The translations under genes were made by a program, and so were the position numbers. Under the pieces are notes generated by a model. It was not told where the DNA came from. It made no database searches and saw nothing but the letters and a program-made list of their open reading frames with translations. This document shows positions 1 through 8,060 of a DNA stretch of 64,000 bases, one piece after another (position 1 is the stretch's first letter; every line of letters starts with the position of its first letter). The DNA comes from Urbifossiella sp043733485. GTDB lineage: Bacteria > Planctomycetota > Planctomycetia > Gemmatales > Gemmataceae. Location: positions 1 to 64,000 of the forward strand of contig JAYTGN010000107.1 in assembly GCA_043733485.1 (NCBI GenBank), in the 5' to 3' direction.

Positions 1-346
1 GCAACTCGCCTTCAATCCGCCCACTGTCGGCCGGGGAACCCTTTGCGGCTTCGATCGCTTCGCGGAGTTCGAGCATCTCCATCAGGAACGCCGGAGGGAG
101 GCTCTTGTCGTCCTTCGCACTCGGCCCGCCCTGCAACTGAAGCAGATGCTCCGCCCGGCGGAAGGGATCTTTCAATGTCGCGTAGGCTTCGTTGAGCGCG
201 GCCGAGGCGTCCTCATCGCCGCTCGCGAAATCGGGATGCGTTTCCCGGCTCCGCTCCAGATAGTGGCGCTCGAGATCGGCCGGGTTCACGGAAAAGCGCC
301 TCGGCAAGCCGAGGCGCTCGAAATGGTCGTCGCTGGTCATCGGCAT
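1..346 (-). CDS. hscB: Fe-S cluster co-chaperone HscB (J-domain), 3' end missing
   Basis: Partial gene cut by the left edge of the window; 115 codons are visible. HscB delivers IscU to the Hsp70 chaperone HscA and stimulates its ATPase during Fe-S cluster transfer in the cytoplasm. The visible part is the J-domain: HFERLGLPRRF near the N-terminus, the diagnostic HPD tripeptide (ETHPDF, about residue 38), then a helix with ALNEAYATLKDP and FRRAEHLL, both typical of HscB. It starts 5 bp downstream of the iscA stop codon on the same strand, so it is the last visible gene of the isc operon. ATG at 346 was chosen; a second in-frame ATG lies two codons later. The C-terminal IscU-binding helices and any hscA/fdx lie outside the window. 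Confidence 0.9.
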   Translation of the reverse strand, partial: MPMTSDDHFERLGLPRRFSVNPADLERHYLERSRETHPDFASGDEDASAALNEAYATLKDPFRRAEHLLQLQGGPSAKDDKSLPPAFLMEMLELREAIEAAKGSPADSGRIEGEL

Positions 347-350
347 CGGT

Positions 351-776
351 TCACATCGCGAAGGAGCTGCCGCAGCCGCAGGTGCCCTTGGCTTGCGGGT
401 TCGTGACGCTGAAGCCGCGCTTGTTGAGGTCGTCGTGGAAATCGACGGTCGCGCCGGTCAGGTAGAGCATGCTGCGCTTGTCGATGACGACCTGCACGCC
501 GTTGATCTCGAACAGGTGGTCGAGCTTCTCGTTGTAGGTCGGATCGAGGTCGAGCTTGTTCTGGAAGCCGCTACAGCCGCCGCCCTGGACGCGGACGCGG
601 AGGTAGAGCTTGCCGTCGCCTTCGACGGAGCCGCTGCTCGCCACGTCGGAAACGTGACGGCGGACTTCCTCGGCGGCTCGCGGCGTGACGCTGAGCGGCG
701 GGGCAACAGGGCCGGCATCCTTGATGCCGAGGCCGCAGGTTTCGGTCTTCGGTTCGTCGAGAGTAGCAGTGGCCAT
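351..776 (-). CDS. iscA: A-type iron-sulfur carrier IscA/HesB family
   Basis: Encodes 141 residues, longer than the usual 107 because of an N-terminal extension of about 25 residues (TLDEPKTETCGLGIKD). A-type carriers take up Fe or Fe-S clusters from IscU and pass them to apoproteins. The three conserved cysteines are visible: GGGCSGFQ in the middle and GTCGCGSSF at the C-terminus. The core begins at LSVTPRAAEEVRRHV. ATG at 776 was chosen because it opens directly into this protein, 60 bp after the iscU stop; the same frame stays open upstream through iscU but that part is antisense-like shadow. Co-directional with iscU and hscB. Could equally be called ErpA-like; the operon position favours IscA. 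Confidence 0.92.
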   Translation of the reverse strand: MATATLDEPKTETCGLGIKDAGPVAPPLSVTPRAAEEVRRHVSDVASSGSVEGDGKLYLRVRVQGGGCSGFQNKLDLDPTYNEKLDHLFEINGVQVVIDKRSMLYLTGATVDFHDDLNKRGFSVTNPQAKGTCGCGSSFAM

Positions 777-835
777 GGTTTGCACCTTTCGTGTGAGGAG
801 TCTGAGAGTTCGAGGGTTCGATCGAGTGAGAAGAT

Positions 836-1270
836 TCAGGCGACGGCGACGGCCTCGCGGCTCGAAACCGATTCCACTTCCGATTCGGCGTCCTGCTTGT
901 GCTGGTAGTTCTTGATCGCGGCCTTGATGGCGTCTTCGGCGAGCACGGAGCAGTGGACCTTCACCGGCGGCAGGGCCAGTTCTTCGACGATCTGCGTGTT
1001 CTTGATGCCCAGCGCCTCGTCCACGGTCTTGCCCTTGAGCCATTCGGTGGCGAGGCTGGAGGAGGCGATGGCGGAACCGCAGCCGAAGGTCTTGAACTTC
1101 GCGTCCTCGATCAGGCCCGTTTGCGGGTTGACGCGGATTTGGAGTTTCATGACGTCGCCGCACTCGGGGGCTCCGACGAGCCCGGTGCCGACGGCGGCAT
1201 CCTTGGCGTCGAAGCTGCCGACGTTCCGCGGGTTGTTGTAGTGGTCGAGAATCTTGTCGCCGTATGGCAT
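836..1270 (-). CDS. iscU: Fe-S cluster assembly scaffold IscU
   Basis: Encodes 144 residues. IscU is the scaffold on which [2Fe-2S] clusters are built from IscS sulfur. It starts MPYGDKILDHYNNPRNVG, typical of IscU. The cluster ligands are present: Cys and Asp in ECGDVMKLQIRV, Cys in FGCGSAIASSS, and Cys in VKVHCSVLAEDA. The HscA-binding LPPVK motif sits directly before the third cysteine, which agrees with an HscA/HscB partner and with hscB two genes downstream. A 20-residue tail rich in Glu, Ser and Val follows the core. ATG at 1270 starts at the conserved N-terminus; the frame opens seven codons earlier at a non-conserved stretch. Confidence 0.96.
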   Translation of the reverse strand: MPYGDKILDHYNNPRNVGSFDAKDAAVGTGLVGAPECGDVMKLQIRVNPQTGLIEDAKFKTFGCGSAIASSSLATEWLKGKTVDEALGIKNTQIVEELALPPVKVHCSVLAEDAIKAAIKNYQHKQDAESEVESVSSREAVAVA

Positions 1271-1315
1271 GATCGTTCTCCTGAAGCCCACCCGTTGCCA
1301 CGGGTGGGCTCGATG

Positions 1316-2533
1316 TTAATGGGCCGCCCACTCGACTGACTTCAGATCGACGCCCTGCTGAGCCATCTCGTACAGCGGGGACATCTCGCGAAGCCGATTC
1401 ACTTCGTGTACCACATGGCCGATCACGTGATCGACTTCGGCCTCGGTGTTGAAGCGGCCGATGCCGAAGCGGATGCTCGAATGGGCGAGTTCGTCGCCGA
1501 CGCCGAGGGCCCGAAGCACGTAGCTCGGTTCGAGACTGGCGCTCGTGCAGGCGGACCCGCTGGAGACGGCCACATCCTTGATACCCATCATGAGGCCTTC
1601 ACCTTCCACGTAGGCGAAGCTGATGTTGGCGTTGCCGGGCAATCGCTCGGTCGGGTGGCCGTTCAAGTACGACTCGGGAAGCTGGTCCATGATGCCCTTG
1701 CGAAGCCGTTCGCGGAGCCGATAAGTGCGTTCGACCTCAGCGGGCATTTCGCGCCGCGCGATGTCGCAGGCAGCACCGAGAGCGACGATCATGGGAACGG
1801 GAAGCGTGCCGGAACGCATACCGCGTTCGTGGCCACCGCCGTCGATCATCGGTTCGAGCCGCACGCGGGGATCCTTCTTGCGAACGTACAGAGCCCCGAT
1901 GCCCTTCGGCCCGTAAATCTTGTGGGCCGTGAGGCTGAGCAGGTCGATGCCCATGTCTTCGACGTCGATGGGAATCTTGCCCACGGCCTGCACGGCATCG
2001 GTGTGGAACAGAATGCCCTTTTCCTTGCACAGTTTGCCGATAGCCTCGATCGGTTGAACGGAGCCGATTTCGTTGTTCGCGGCCATGATCGAGACGAGTA
2101 TCGTTTTGTCCGTCATCGCGGCGCGAATCTGCTCGGCCGTCACTTGGCCGAACTTGTCCACGGGCAGGTACGTGACCTGGAAGCCATCGCGTTCGAGCCG
2201 CTTGCAGGTGTCGAGCACGGCCTTGTGCTCGGTCGCCTGCGTGATGACGTGGTTGCCCTTCTTCTTGTACATCGTGGCAACGCCCTTGATGGCCAGGTTG
2301 TTGCTCTCGGTCGCGCCGCTCGTGAAAATAATTTCCTTGGGCGAGGCACCGATCAAGGCCGCGACCTGATCGCGGGCTTCCTCGACGGCCGCTTCCGCTT
2401 CCCATCCATACGGATGGCTGCGACTGGCGGCATTCCCGAACTTCTCCGTGAAGTACGGCAGCATGGCCTCGACCACGCGCGGATCGACCCGCGTCGTGGA
2501 GTTGTTGTCCATGTAAATCGGCGTCGTCACCAT
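1316..2533 (-). CDS. iscS: Cysteine desulfurase IscS
   Basis: Encodes 405 residues, the normal IscS length. A PLP enzyme that converts L-cysteine to alanine plus an enzyme-bound persulfide, which it passes to IscU. Visible landmarks: IYMDNNSTTRVDP at the N-terminus, SGATESNN near residue 75, the PLP lysine in SLTAHKIYGPKG near residue 205, and the mobile-loop catalytic cysteine in SSGSACTSASLEPS near residue 330. The C-terminus (PLYEMAQQGVDLKSVEWAAH) matches the IscU-interacting tail of the IscS branch, not SufS. ATG at 2533 was chosen for the conserved start; the frame runs 21 codons further upstream without similarity. It follows iscR by 20 bp. Confidence 0.96.
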   Translation of the reverse strand: MVTTPIYMDNNSTTRVDPRVVEAMLPYFTEKFGNAASRSHPYGWEAEAAVEEARDQVAALIGASPKEIIFTSGATESNNLAIKGVATMYKKKGNHVITQATEHKAVLDTCKRLERDGFQVTYLPVDKFGQVTAEQIRAAMTDKTILVSIMAANNEIGSVQPIEAIGKLCKEKGILFHTDAVQAVGKIPIDVEDMGIDLLSLTAHKIYGPKGIGALYVRKKDPRVRLEPMIDGGGHERGMRSGTLPVPMIVALGAACDIARREMPAEVERTYRLRERLRKGIMDQLPESYLNGHPTERLPGNANISFAYVEGEGLMMGIKDVAVSSGSACTSASLEPSYVLRALGVGDELAHSSIRFGIGRFNTEAEVDHVIGHVVHEVNRLREMSPLYEMAQQGVDLKSVEWAAH

Positions 2534-2553
2534 GGCCGTGAATTTCTCCGGTA

Positions 2554-3090
2554 TTATCGAGCCGCAAGCGGCTGAAGTTCCTTGTTCGAGCAACAACTGC
2601 TGTTGGAGAGCATGGGCAATGAACCTGGGAGCGCGGGCGTCCCGCCCGCTCTCCCGAATGCGGCCGGGACGGCCGCGCTCCCAGGGAAAATTTCCGCGAG
2701 GCTCACGCTTCGCAACACCTCGACCAGCCGGCGATGCACTTCCACCATCGGACCCTTAACCGTGCAAACTGCGGAATGCGAACACAATTCGTCTTCGGTT
2801 CCGTTCTGGTCGGGGCTGCACATCGTGAGGCGAAAGCCGTCTTCGATGGTTTCGAGAAGCTCGGCGAGCGAGATGCTCTCCGCCGGCCGGGCCAGGGCGT
2901 AGCCGCCCTTCACGCCGCGATGGCTGACCACGAACCCCTTCTGGCACAGTTCCTTCAGGATGTTCGCCACGAACGCCCGGCTCAGTCCGAACTGTTCGGC
3001 GATGGCTCGAGCCGTGCCGCCGACCGCCTTTTCACTCAGGTAGGAAAGGATCAGAAGGGCGTAGTCGGCCTTGCGGCTCAGCAGCGTCAT
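2554..3090 (-). CDS. iscR: Rrf2-family Fe-S regulator IscR with repeat-derived tail
   Basis: Encodes 178 residues; IscR proteins are usually about 140-165. The N-terminus MTLLSRKADYALLILSYLSE is the Rrf2 winged helix, with the recognition region around EQFGLSRAFVANILKEL and the wing at HRGVKGGYALARP. Three cysteines (C91, C103, C109; spacing C-x11-C-x5-C) probably ligate a [2Fe-2S] cluster, as in Escherichia coli IscR where the spacing is C-x5-C-x5-C. First gene of the isc operon, so autoregulation in response to Fe-S status is likely. The ribosome site AAGGAGGGCGC precedes ATG at 3090. Odd: residues from about 136 onward are encoded by a dispersed palindromic repeat (2624-2685) and flanking DNA, giving a low-complexity tail. 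Confidence 0.93.
   Translation of the reverse strand: MTLLSRKADYALLILSYLSEKAVGGTARAIAEQFGLSRAFVANILKELCQKGFVVSHRGVKGGYALARPAESISLAELLETIEDGFRLTMCSPDQNGTEDELCSHSAVCTVKGPMVEVHRRLVEVLRSVSLAEIFPGSAAVPAAFGRAGGTPALPGSLPMLSNSSCCSNKELQPLAAR
2624..2685. repeat. Palindromic REP-like element inside the 3' end of iscR
   Basis: The 13-base arms CCTGGGAGCGCGG (2624-2636) and CCGCGCTCCCAGG (2673-2685) are perfect inverted repeats around a GC-rich centre that holds two smaller palindromes (GGGCGTCCCGCCC and GGCCGGGACGGCC). Elements with this sequence style are dispersed in planctomycete and verrucomicrobial genomes, usually between genes. Here it is in frame with iscR and is translated into a Gly/Ala/Pro-rich tail. 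Confidence 0.75.
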
Positions 3091-3191
3091 GCGCCCTCCT
3101 TTTGTGCGGATTGGGGAAACCGTATCGGCTCTGTTCTATTTATAGTCGCGAGAGTGTATCCGGCAAGTGCTATTTCGCCGAAGTTGCGAAG

Positions 3192-4763
3192 CTACCCAGC
3201 TTTGCCGTTGTTCTTTCCGACCTGACGGAACTTGGCCGTCAGGCTTTCCCAATCAATTACGAGGCTCCCGCCCGTGGCTTCGTGGCATGCTTGGCGGCGA
3301 TCCTCGTGTACACGGGATGCAAGCTGGTGAACATCAAGGCCATGCGGGAGCTTGGAAAATACGGGAAGGGTGAAGTAGCGGTTTACATCGTGACCTTGGC
3401 TGTGATCGTGATGATCGACCTCCTGACGGGAATCGTCATGGGACTCGGCTTGGCCGTGGTGCAGTTGATCTATCGCTTCACGAATTTGACAATTCGAGTG
3501 GAGCGGGACGCGGAGAGGAACCGTACCACCATGTATCTCAAAGGTGCGGCCACGTTCTTGCGGTTGCCGAAGCTGGCACAGGCACTCCAAACCATTCCTC
3601 CAAACACCGAGCTACACGTCCATTTCGAGGACTTGGGACACATCGACCACGCTTGCCTCGACCTCCTCATGAAGTGGGAGAAGCAGCACGGGGATATGTC
3701 GTAGGACGAAGGTGAACACGACGGCGAACAGGAGCAACCACAGCCCGTGAAGTATCGTGGATAGCCGGGTGCGACCACCCGCTTGCACGTTCGCCCCACT
3801 TCGCACGATCACGCCCGTCAGGGGCAACACGCCCAACACACCGCAGAGCACATTGCCCACCCCTTGAGCGGCCAACTCTCGGTCGTACTTGGTGCGGGGT
3901 GCATGGTGCTGCATGGAGTCCACCGCCGTCGCCGTCAGAAGAGATTCCGCACTGGCGATGAAGGCCAACGTCAGCCCGGCGATCAGGATCGAGCGGTCGA
4001 GTAGTCGGGGCAAGTCGCCCCACGCCGGGAGCGCGATGGCATCGGTCAGCTTGTCGGGAACTTGGATGTCCTTCGGGTCGAGTCCGAACTGCTCCACGAT
4101 GACCGCAAGCACCGTCGCCACGGTCACGGCGATCAACGGTGCGGGCAGGACTTTCAACCGCTTGGGGGCGAACGCCGACCAGCCGATGATGGTCAGGATC
4201 GTGACGATCCCCACGATGGCTGCGGGTTGGTGGGCGGGTTCCGTCACTCCTTTCCACACGGCTTCGGGGATGGTCGCCAGGTTGATGATCCCGCCGTACT
4301 CCTTGCCGCTTCCCGGTGGCTTGTCGTCCACCATGACGTGAAATTGGGCGGCGAGGATCAGCACGCCGATGCCGGCCAACATGCCTTGAATGATTGCGGG
4401 AGACACGGCCCGAAACCACTGCCCCAATCGCAGTAAACCCGCAATGAGCTGAACGACCCCGGCCACCATGACGATCAGGCCCAACGTCGCAAAGCCGTGT
4501 TCCAAGATGAGTTGCCCGACGATCACCGCCAACCCCGCTGCGGGGCCGGTGACTTGGAGCGTGCAACCGGCGAGAAAGCCGACCACCAACCCGCCGACGA
4601 TGCCGGAAATGATGCCCACCGCCGCCGCCTTCTCTGGCGGGACACCGGATGCGATGGCGATGCCCATGCACAGCGGCAACGCCACGAGGAAGACAACAAT
4701 GGAAGCAAGCACGTCTTGCTTGAATGAATTGACCTTCTCCACCATCGGCTTGTCGTTTGCCAT
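3192..4763 (-). pseudogene. SulP-family anion/bicarbonate transporter disrupted by an internal inversion
   Basis: As sequenced, the minus frame from ATG 4763 gives 383 residues of SulP transporter (LPLCMGIAIASGVPPEKAA, TGPAAGLAVIVGQL, GMLAGIGVLILAAQFHV, AESLLTATAVDSMQ, NVLCGVLGVLPLTGVIVRS), then 25 unrelated residues and a stop at 3612. The missing last helices and STAS start (AAILVYTGCKLVN to LLMKWEKQH) lie on the PLUS strand at 3282-3689, and the STAS end (HEATGGSLVIDWESL) is again on the minus strand, ending TAG at 3192. Turning 3281-3690 around restores one uninterrupted 523-residue SulP (358+136+29 residues) with both junctions in frame. A ribosome site GGAGG precedes 4763. It sits 25 bp after a carbonic anhydrase gene, the usual partner of bicarbonate-type SulP. 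Probably non-functional in this orientation. Confidence 0.9.
3281..3690 (+). other. Inverted segment within sulP
   Basis: This 410-bp block carries, on the plus strand, 136 codons that belong in the middle of the minus-strand sulP gene: the last membrane helices (VYIVTLAVIVMIDLLTGIVM) and the first two thirds of the STAS domain (LHVHFEDLGHIDHACLDLL). The ends share only the 4-bp inverted match CGTG at 3281-3284 and CACG at 3687-3690. An apparent plus-strand reading frame starting at 3102 merely runs through this block and is not a separate gene. Confidence 0.88.
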
Positions 4764-4788
4764 ACCCGTCCCTCCGATAACGGTCGCC

Positions 4789-5454
4789 TCAGATCGTGCG
4801 AGTAATCCTGCTCACGGCCCCGGTCGTCGGAGGGTGGTACTTTGCCAGTGGGACGAACTGCCCCGACGCCAATTCGTAAGCGAAAACCTCGCCGGTTTCG
4901 ATCTTGTACACCCAACCGTGTAAGAACAGGTCGCCCCGCACCAACCGGGACGCCACGGCTGGCAGAGTCCGCAGGTTCTCGAGCTGCACCAGCACGTTCT
5001 CCTCGACGGTCGCCGTCACCAGACGATCCCCGTCGAGATGGCCGTAATTGTCGCGGACGATGCGGCGGGTGGTCTCGGCGTGCGAAAGCCACGACGAGAC
5101 GGCGGGGAGTGAGGCGACCTGTTCGGGGTGGAGCAGCCCCTGCATGGCCCCGCAATGGGAGTGGCCGCAGATGATGATGTCCTTGACGCCGAGAGCTGCC
5201 ACGGCGAACTCGACGGTTGCCGCTTCTCCCCCGTTGCCTGCACCGTGCGGCGGGATGATGTTCCCGGCGTTGCGAAGGATGAAAAGATCGCCTGGCCGCG
5301 ACTTGGTGAGTAGGGTCGGGTCGATGCGAGAGTCGGAACAGGTGATGAAGAGGGTTTCGGGAGTCTGGCCCTTCGCCAACTGCTCGAAAAGCCCTTGCAG
5401 CGGGCGGAAATTCTCGCTCTGGAACTGGTGGACGCCCTCGATCAACTTTTGCAT
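4789..5454 (-). CDS. Beta-class carbonic anhydrase
   Basis: Encodes 221 residues. Catalyses CO2 + H2O to bicarbonate + H+ in the cytoplasm. Zinc ligands are C39, H98 and C101 (FITCSDSRIDP and CGHSHCGAM); the D41-R43 dyad that gates the active site is present. The stretch GDLFILRNAGNIIPP is typical of the bacterial/cyanobacterial type. ATG at 5454 has GGAGG nine bases upstream. It lies between the arsR-like gene (54 bp upstream) and the disrupted sulP (25 bp downstream), all on the minus strand, which suggests one operon for inorganic-carbon handling. No signal peptide is seen. Confidence 0.94.
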   Translation of the reverse strand: MQKLIEGVHQFQSENFRPLQGLFEQLAKGQTPETLFITCSDSRIDPTLLTKSRPGDLFILRNAGNIIPPHGAGNGGEAATVEFAVAALGVKDIIICGHSHCGAMQGLLHPEQVASLPAVSSWLSHAETTRRIVRDNYGHLDGDRLVTATVEENVLVQLENLRTLPAVASRLVRGDLFLHGWVYKIETGEVFAYELASGQFVPLAKYHPPTTGAVSRITRTI

Positions 5455-5508
5455 GGTGGTGCCTCCAATATGTGCGTGAGGATTCGGCCAAGCCGATGCA
5501 TCGCAGTC

Positions 5509-5862
5509 TCAGTGTTTGGCCCATTGCTTACGGGTCTTGCCGATGGCTTTTCGAAGCTCGTCTGCCTCAGCGGTTCCTCGTTCGAGGAACCGGGTCGCTT
5601 CCAACAACCAACTGGAGATTTCAGGCTGGCGAAGCTGGTAGAAAACACGGCGTCCCTCTCGCCGCTCGGAAACCAGCCGGTTTGCACGCAGCACCATCAG
5701 GTGTTGCGACACCCCAGAGTGGCTGATTCCAAGTGCTTCTTGCAGTGAGTTCACGTCGTACTCCCCATCCCGCAACTCTTCGATGATGCGGATGCGGTGC
5801 GGATGCGACAGAACCCTCATGAAGTCGGCAAGTTCCTTCGTCACCAGCGCTCGGTGAGGCAT
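5509..5862 (-). CDS. ArsR/SmtB-family transcriptional regulator without cysteines
   Basis: Encodes 117 residues forming a single winged helix. MRVLSHPHRIRIIEEL is the family N-terminal helix; LQEALGISHSGVSQHLMVLRANRLV is the DNA-binding helix-turn-helix and RREGRRVFYQL the wing. There is no cysteine in the whole protein, so metal sensing through the classic CxC site or redox sensing through a disulfide is excluded; the signal is unknown. The C-terminal part (SWLLEATRFLERGTAEADEL) is helical and probably dimerises. First gene of the arsR-carbonic anhydrase-sulP unit; a perfect palindrome lies 22 bp upstream of its ATG and is the likely operator. Confidence 0.9.
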   Translation of the reverse strand: MPHRALVTKELADFMRVLSHPHRIRIIEELRDGEYDVNSLQEALGISHSGVSQHLMVLRANRLVSERREGRRVFYQLRQPEISSWLLEATRFLERGTAEADELRKAIGKTRKQWAKH

Positions 5863-5884
5863 GGGTTTTCCACCTGTAACTGAA

Positions 5885-5906
5885 AAGATTCAAACATTTG
5901 AATCTT
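5885..5906. promoter_or_regulatory. Operator palindrome for the ArsR-family regulator
   Basis: AAGATTCAAA-CA-TTTGAATCTT is a perfect 10-2-10 inverted repeat, AT-rich in a GC-rich region, 22 bp upstream of the regulator start. Size and centre spacing match ArsR/SmtB operators, so autorepression of the three-gene unit is inferred. Confidence 0.75.
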
Positions 5907-6380
5907 ACAACACCAGCAGGTTACGGTTGCGAAACGTGACGGTCAAGGCCAAGCTGCGGAAAAGGTGGCGAAGGTCGGAAGATGGGAACGGGTGGAGGGG
6001 GAACTCAAACGGATTCCGACTCGGCGCGGGTTGCATGAGGCCAAAAGGAACGTACAGTCTTCCGTTCACATCTCGGCCAAAACTCACCACGAGGCGGTGT
6101 TGCCATGAAGCCCGTCGTTTCCCTCATTGACATTCGGCGAACTCCACCGGTACTGGTATCGTTCGCGCCTCGGTCCAAGGCGAAGCTCGCGATGGGCTTG
6201 CGACGAATTCCGGAAGCGAACGCTCCCGCCTTCACCGCTCCAAATCGCAGCAAACGCTGGGAATCACGGCGAATTCGCGAAGGGCAGAAAAAAAGTGACG
6301 GTCGGGCGACGTCGTGGGCCGGTTGGCCCACGACGGAGGTAGCCGCACTATTGGCTGCGCACGTCAGCGACCGCGCCGGG
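5907..6380. other. Intergenic region, no gene seen
   Basis: Between the divergent-facing arsR-like promoter and the end of the aminotransferase gene. No frame here has family-like features. Apart from the operator at its left edge and a hairpin at 6311-6334, nothing recognisable was found. Confidence 0.6.
6311..6334 (-). terminator. Possible terminator hairpin of the aminotransferase gene
   Basis: GTCGTGGGCC-GGTT-GGCCCACGAC is a perfect 10-bp stem located 47 bp past the stop codon on the minus strand. A run of seven T follows on the transcript, but only about 17 bases beyond the stem, so it is not a classic intrinsic terminator. Confidence 0.4.
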
Positions 6381-7733
6381 TTACACGATTCCCTCCTTCA
6401 GCAGATCCTCCACGGAGGCTTCCACCGCGCGGAGGGTGTCGTCCACAATCGCGTCGGTGTGCTCGCAACTCGTCATGCCGGCGAAGCCCCAGAGATCGAC
6501 TCCGTGGAGGAGCATCGCTTGCCGCATGGAGTAGAGCGGCTTCGCGTTCTTGGGGCCGTCGAGTGCGTCGAGATCGGCGTCGTAGGGGACGAGCCCATCG
6601 TTGGCCCCGGCATCGAGTCTCGGCTTGGGACCGGTGTAGCCCGCGACGATGCGCACCATCGAGAAGTCGCCGTAAGCGGCCATCGGCCAACTGCATTTCG
6701 CGAAGAGCGCGTTGAGGCCATTCCGCAGCCGAACCGCGGCGGCCGTGGCGAGGCGGCACGGCTCTCCGGTAGCGACGCGCTTCAGGGCGGCCACGCCGGC
6801 GGCGGCCGAGAGCGGGTTCGCGTTGTAGGTACCGGGGTGCTTCATCTTGGGCTTGCCCGCCCGCGGTTCGAGGTAGGCCATGATGTCGGTTCGCCCTCCG
6901 AGCGCGCCGCCGGGCAATCCCCCCGCCAAGATCTTCGCCAACGAGGTGAGGTCGGGAACGATGCCGTAGAAGGCTTGCGCTCCGCCCGGTGCGACGCGAA
7001 AACCCGTGATCACTTCGTCGAAGATGAGCACGCATTCGCGTCGGGTGCAGAGTTCGCGGAGGCCGTGGAGGAACTCGCCGCGCATCGGCACGGCACCCCA
7101 GTGGCCGCCGGTCGGTTCGAGAATCACCGCGCCGATCTGAGCGTCGCGCTTCAAGGCGTCCTCGACGGCGTTCAGATCGTTCGGCGGCACGGCCACGCAG
7201 TTCGCGGCTACGCCGTCCGGTACGCCGGGCACGCCCGGGGCGTCGTAGGGCGGATCGGAGCCGACCGTCACGTAGTCGTGCCAGCCGTGGAAGTGGCCGC
7301 GAAACTTGAGGAACTTCGGGCGGCCCGTGGAGAGCCGCGAGAGTCGCAGTGCCATCAGCGTGGCTTCGGTGCCGCTGCCCGTGAAGCGGACCTTCTCCGC
7401 GGAGGGAACGAGCTTCTGAACGAGTTGGCCCCATTCGATCTCGAGGTCGTGGCACGAACCGTAGTGCGTGCCTTTCGCCATCTGTTCGCGCACGGCTTCG
7501 ACGACATCCGGCGGCGAGTGCCCGAGGAGCAGGGCACCATGGCCGACGAAGTAATCGACGAGCTTGTGGCCGTCCACGTCCCACTTGTACGCCCCTTGTG
7601 CGTGCGTGACGTACGGCGGGAACGGCTCCATCATCCGGGTGTCGTGCGTGACGCCCGTGGGGAAGATGCTCTTCGCCGTTTCAAATCGCTTTTGGGAGCC
7701 CGGGAAGGCCGCGATGTACCGATCGACGAGCAT
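6381..7733 (-). CDS. Class III aminotransferase, glutamate-1-semialdehyde aminomutase-like
   Basis: Encodes 450 residues. A PLP fold-type I enzyme; closest in style to glutamate-1-semialdehyde 2,1-aminomutase (HemL). Landmarks: LVDYFVGHGALLLGHSPPDV, THYGSCHDLE, VRFTGSGTEATLMALRLSR (phosphate-binding Gly/Ser/Thr), the Asp in LIFDEVITGFRVAPGG that pairs with the PLP nitrogen, and the PLP lysine in SLAKILAGGLPGGALGG. True HemL enzymes usually carry GKxIGGGxPxGA after the lysine; the differences and the single-gene context leave the substrate open, so it may be a HemL paralogue acting on another amine. No neighbouring haem gene is present. ATG at 7733. Confidence 0.85.
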   Translation of the reverse strand: MLVDRYIAAFPGSQKRFETAKSIFPTGVTHDTRMMEPFPPYVTHAQGAYKWDVDGHKLVDYFVGHGALLLGHSPPDVVEAVREQMAKGTHYGSCHDLEIEWGQLVQKLVPSAEKVRFTGSGTEATLMALRLSRLSTGRPKFLKFRGHFHGWHDYVTVGSDPPYDAPGVPGVPDGVAANCVAVPPNDLNAVEDALKRDAQIGAVILEPTGGHWGAVPMRGEFLHGLRELCTRRECVLIFDEVITGFRVAPGGAQAFYGIVPDLTSLAKILAGGLPGGALGGRTDIMAYLEPRAGKPKMKHPGTYNANPLSAAAGVAALKRVATGEPCRLATAAAVRLRNGLNALFAKCSWPMAAYGDFSMVRIVAGYTGPKPRLDAGANDGLVPYDADLDALDGPKNAKPLYSMRQAMLLHGVDLWGFAGMTSCEHTDAIVDDTLRAVEASVEDLLKEGIV

Positions 7734-7895
7734 GGCAACGGTCTCGGGTTACGAAGGCAGGGGAACTCCCTTCAAAAGTGTATCCCGCCTTTGCGCCATC
7801 GACTTCGCTTAGTACAGCTCCCCATAAGTGAGGGAACGGGTTGCAGTCTACAGCTCAGGAGGGATTCCTCGATCAAGGATGATCCTCTGGCGATC

Positions 7896-8060
7896 GTACC
7901 GAAGCAACGAGCCGTGGTCGTGTCCGTGGCGCAACGTCGAGAACTCGAAGCTTTGCTGCGTCGGACGAACGTGGCTGCGGGACGGGCCCGACGGGCGCGG
8001 GCACTTTTGCTTTTGGCCGGTGGAAGTTCAGCGAGTTGGATAAACCGTTCTCGAATCGCC
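7896..8060 (+). pseudogene. Remnant of an IS630-family transposase N-terminus
   Basis: The plus frame reads VPKQRAVVVSVAQRRELEAL and then LLRRTNVAAGRARRARALLL, which resembles the N-terminal helix-turn-helix region of IS630-type transposases (pattern ...RRELEALLRR...LARRARxLLLLA). After about 55 residues similarity is lost and no DDE domain or terminal inverted repeat was seen. It lies in an 800-bp stretch without intact genes. Confidence 0.5.

Noticed and set aside
3110..3160. Possible IscR binding site upstream of iscR (GACTATAAATAG on the minus strand)
   Set aside because: Only a loose half-match to the type 1 IscR motif and no inverted partner at the right spacing; not reported as a feature.
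3102..3704. Plus-strand reading frame with SulP/STAS similarity that looks like an independent gene
   Set aside because: Similarity starts and ends exactly at the inversion borders (3282 and 3689); the first 60 codons and last codons are antisense to iscR promoter and sulP. It is the inverted part of sulP.
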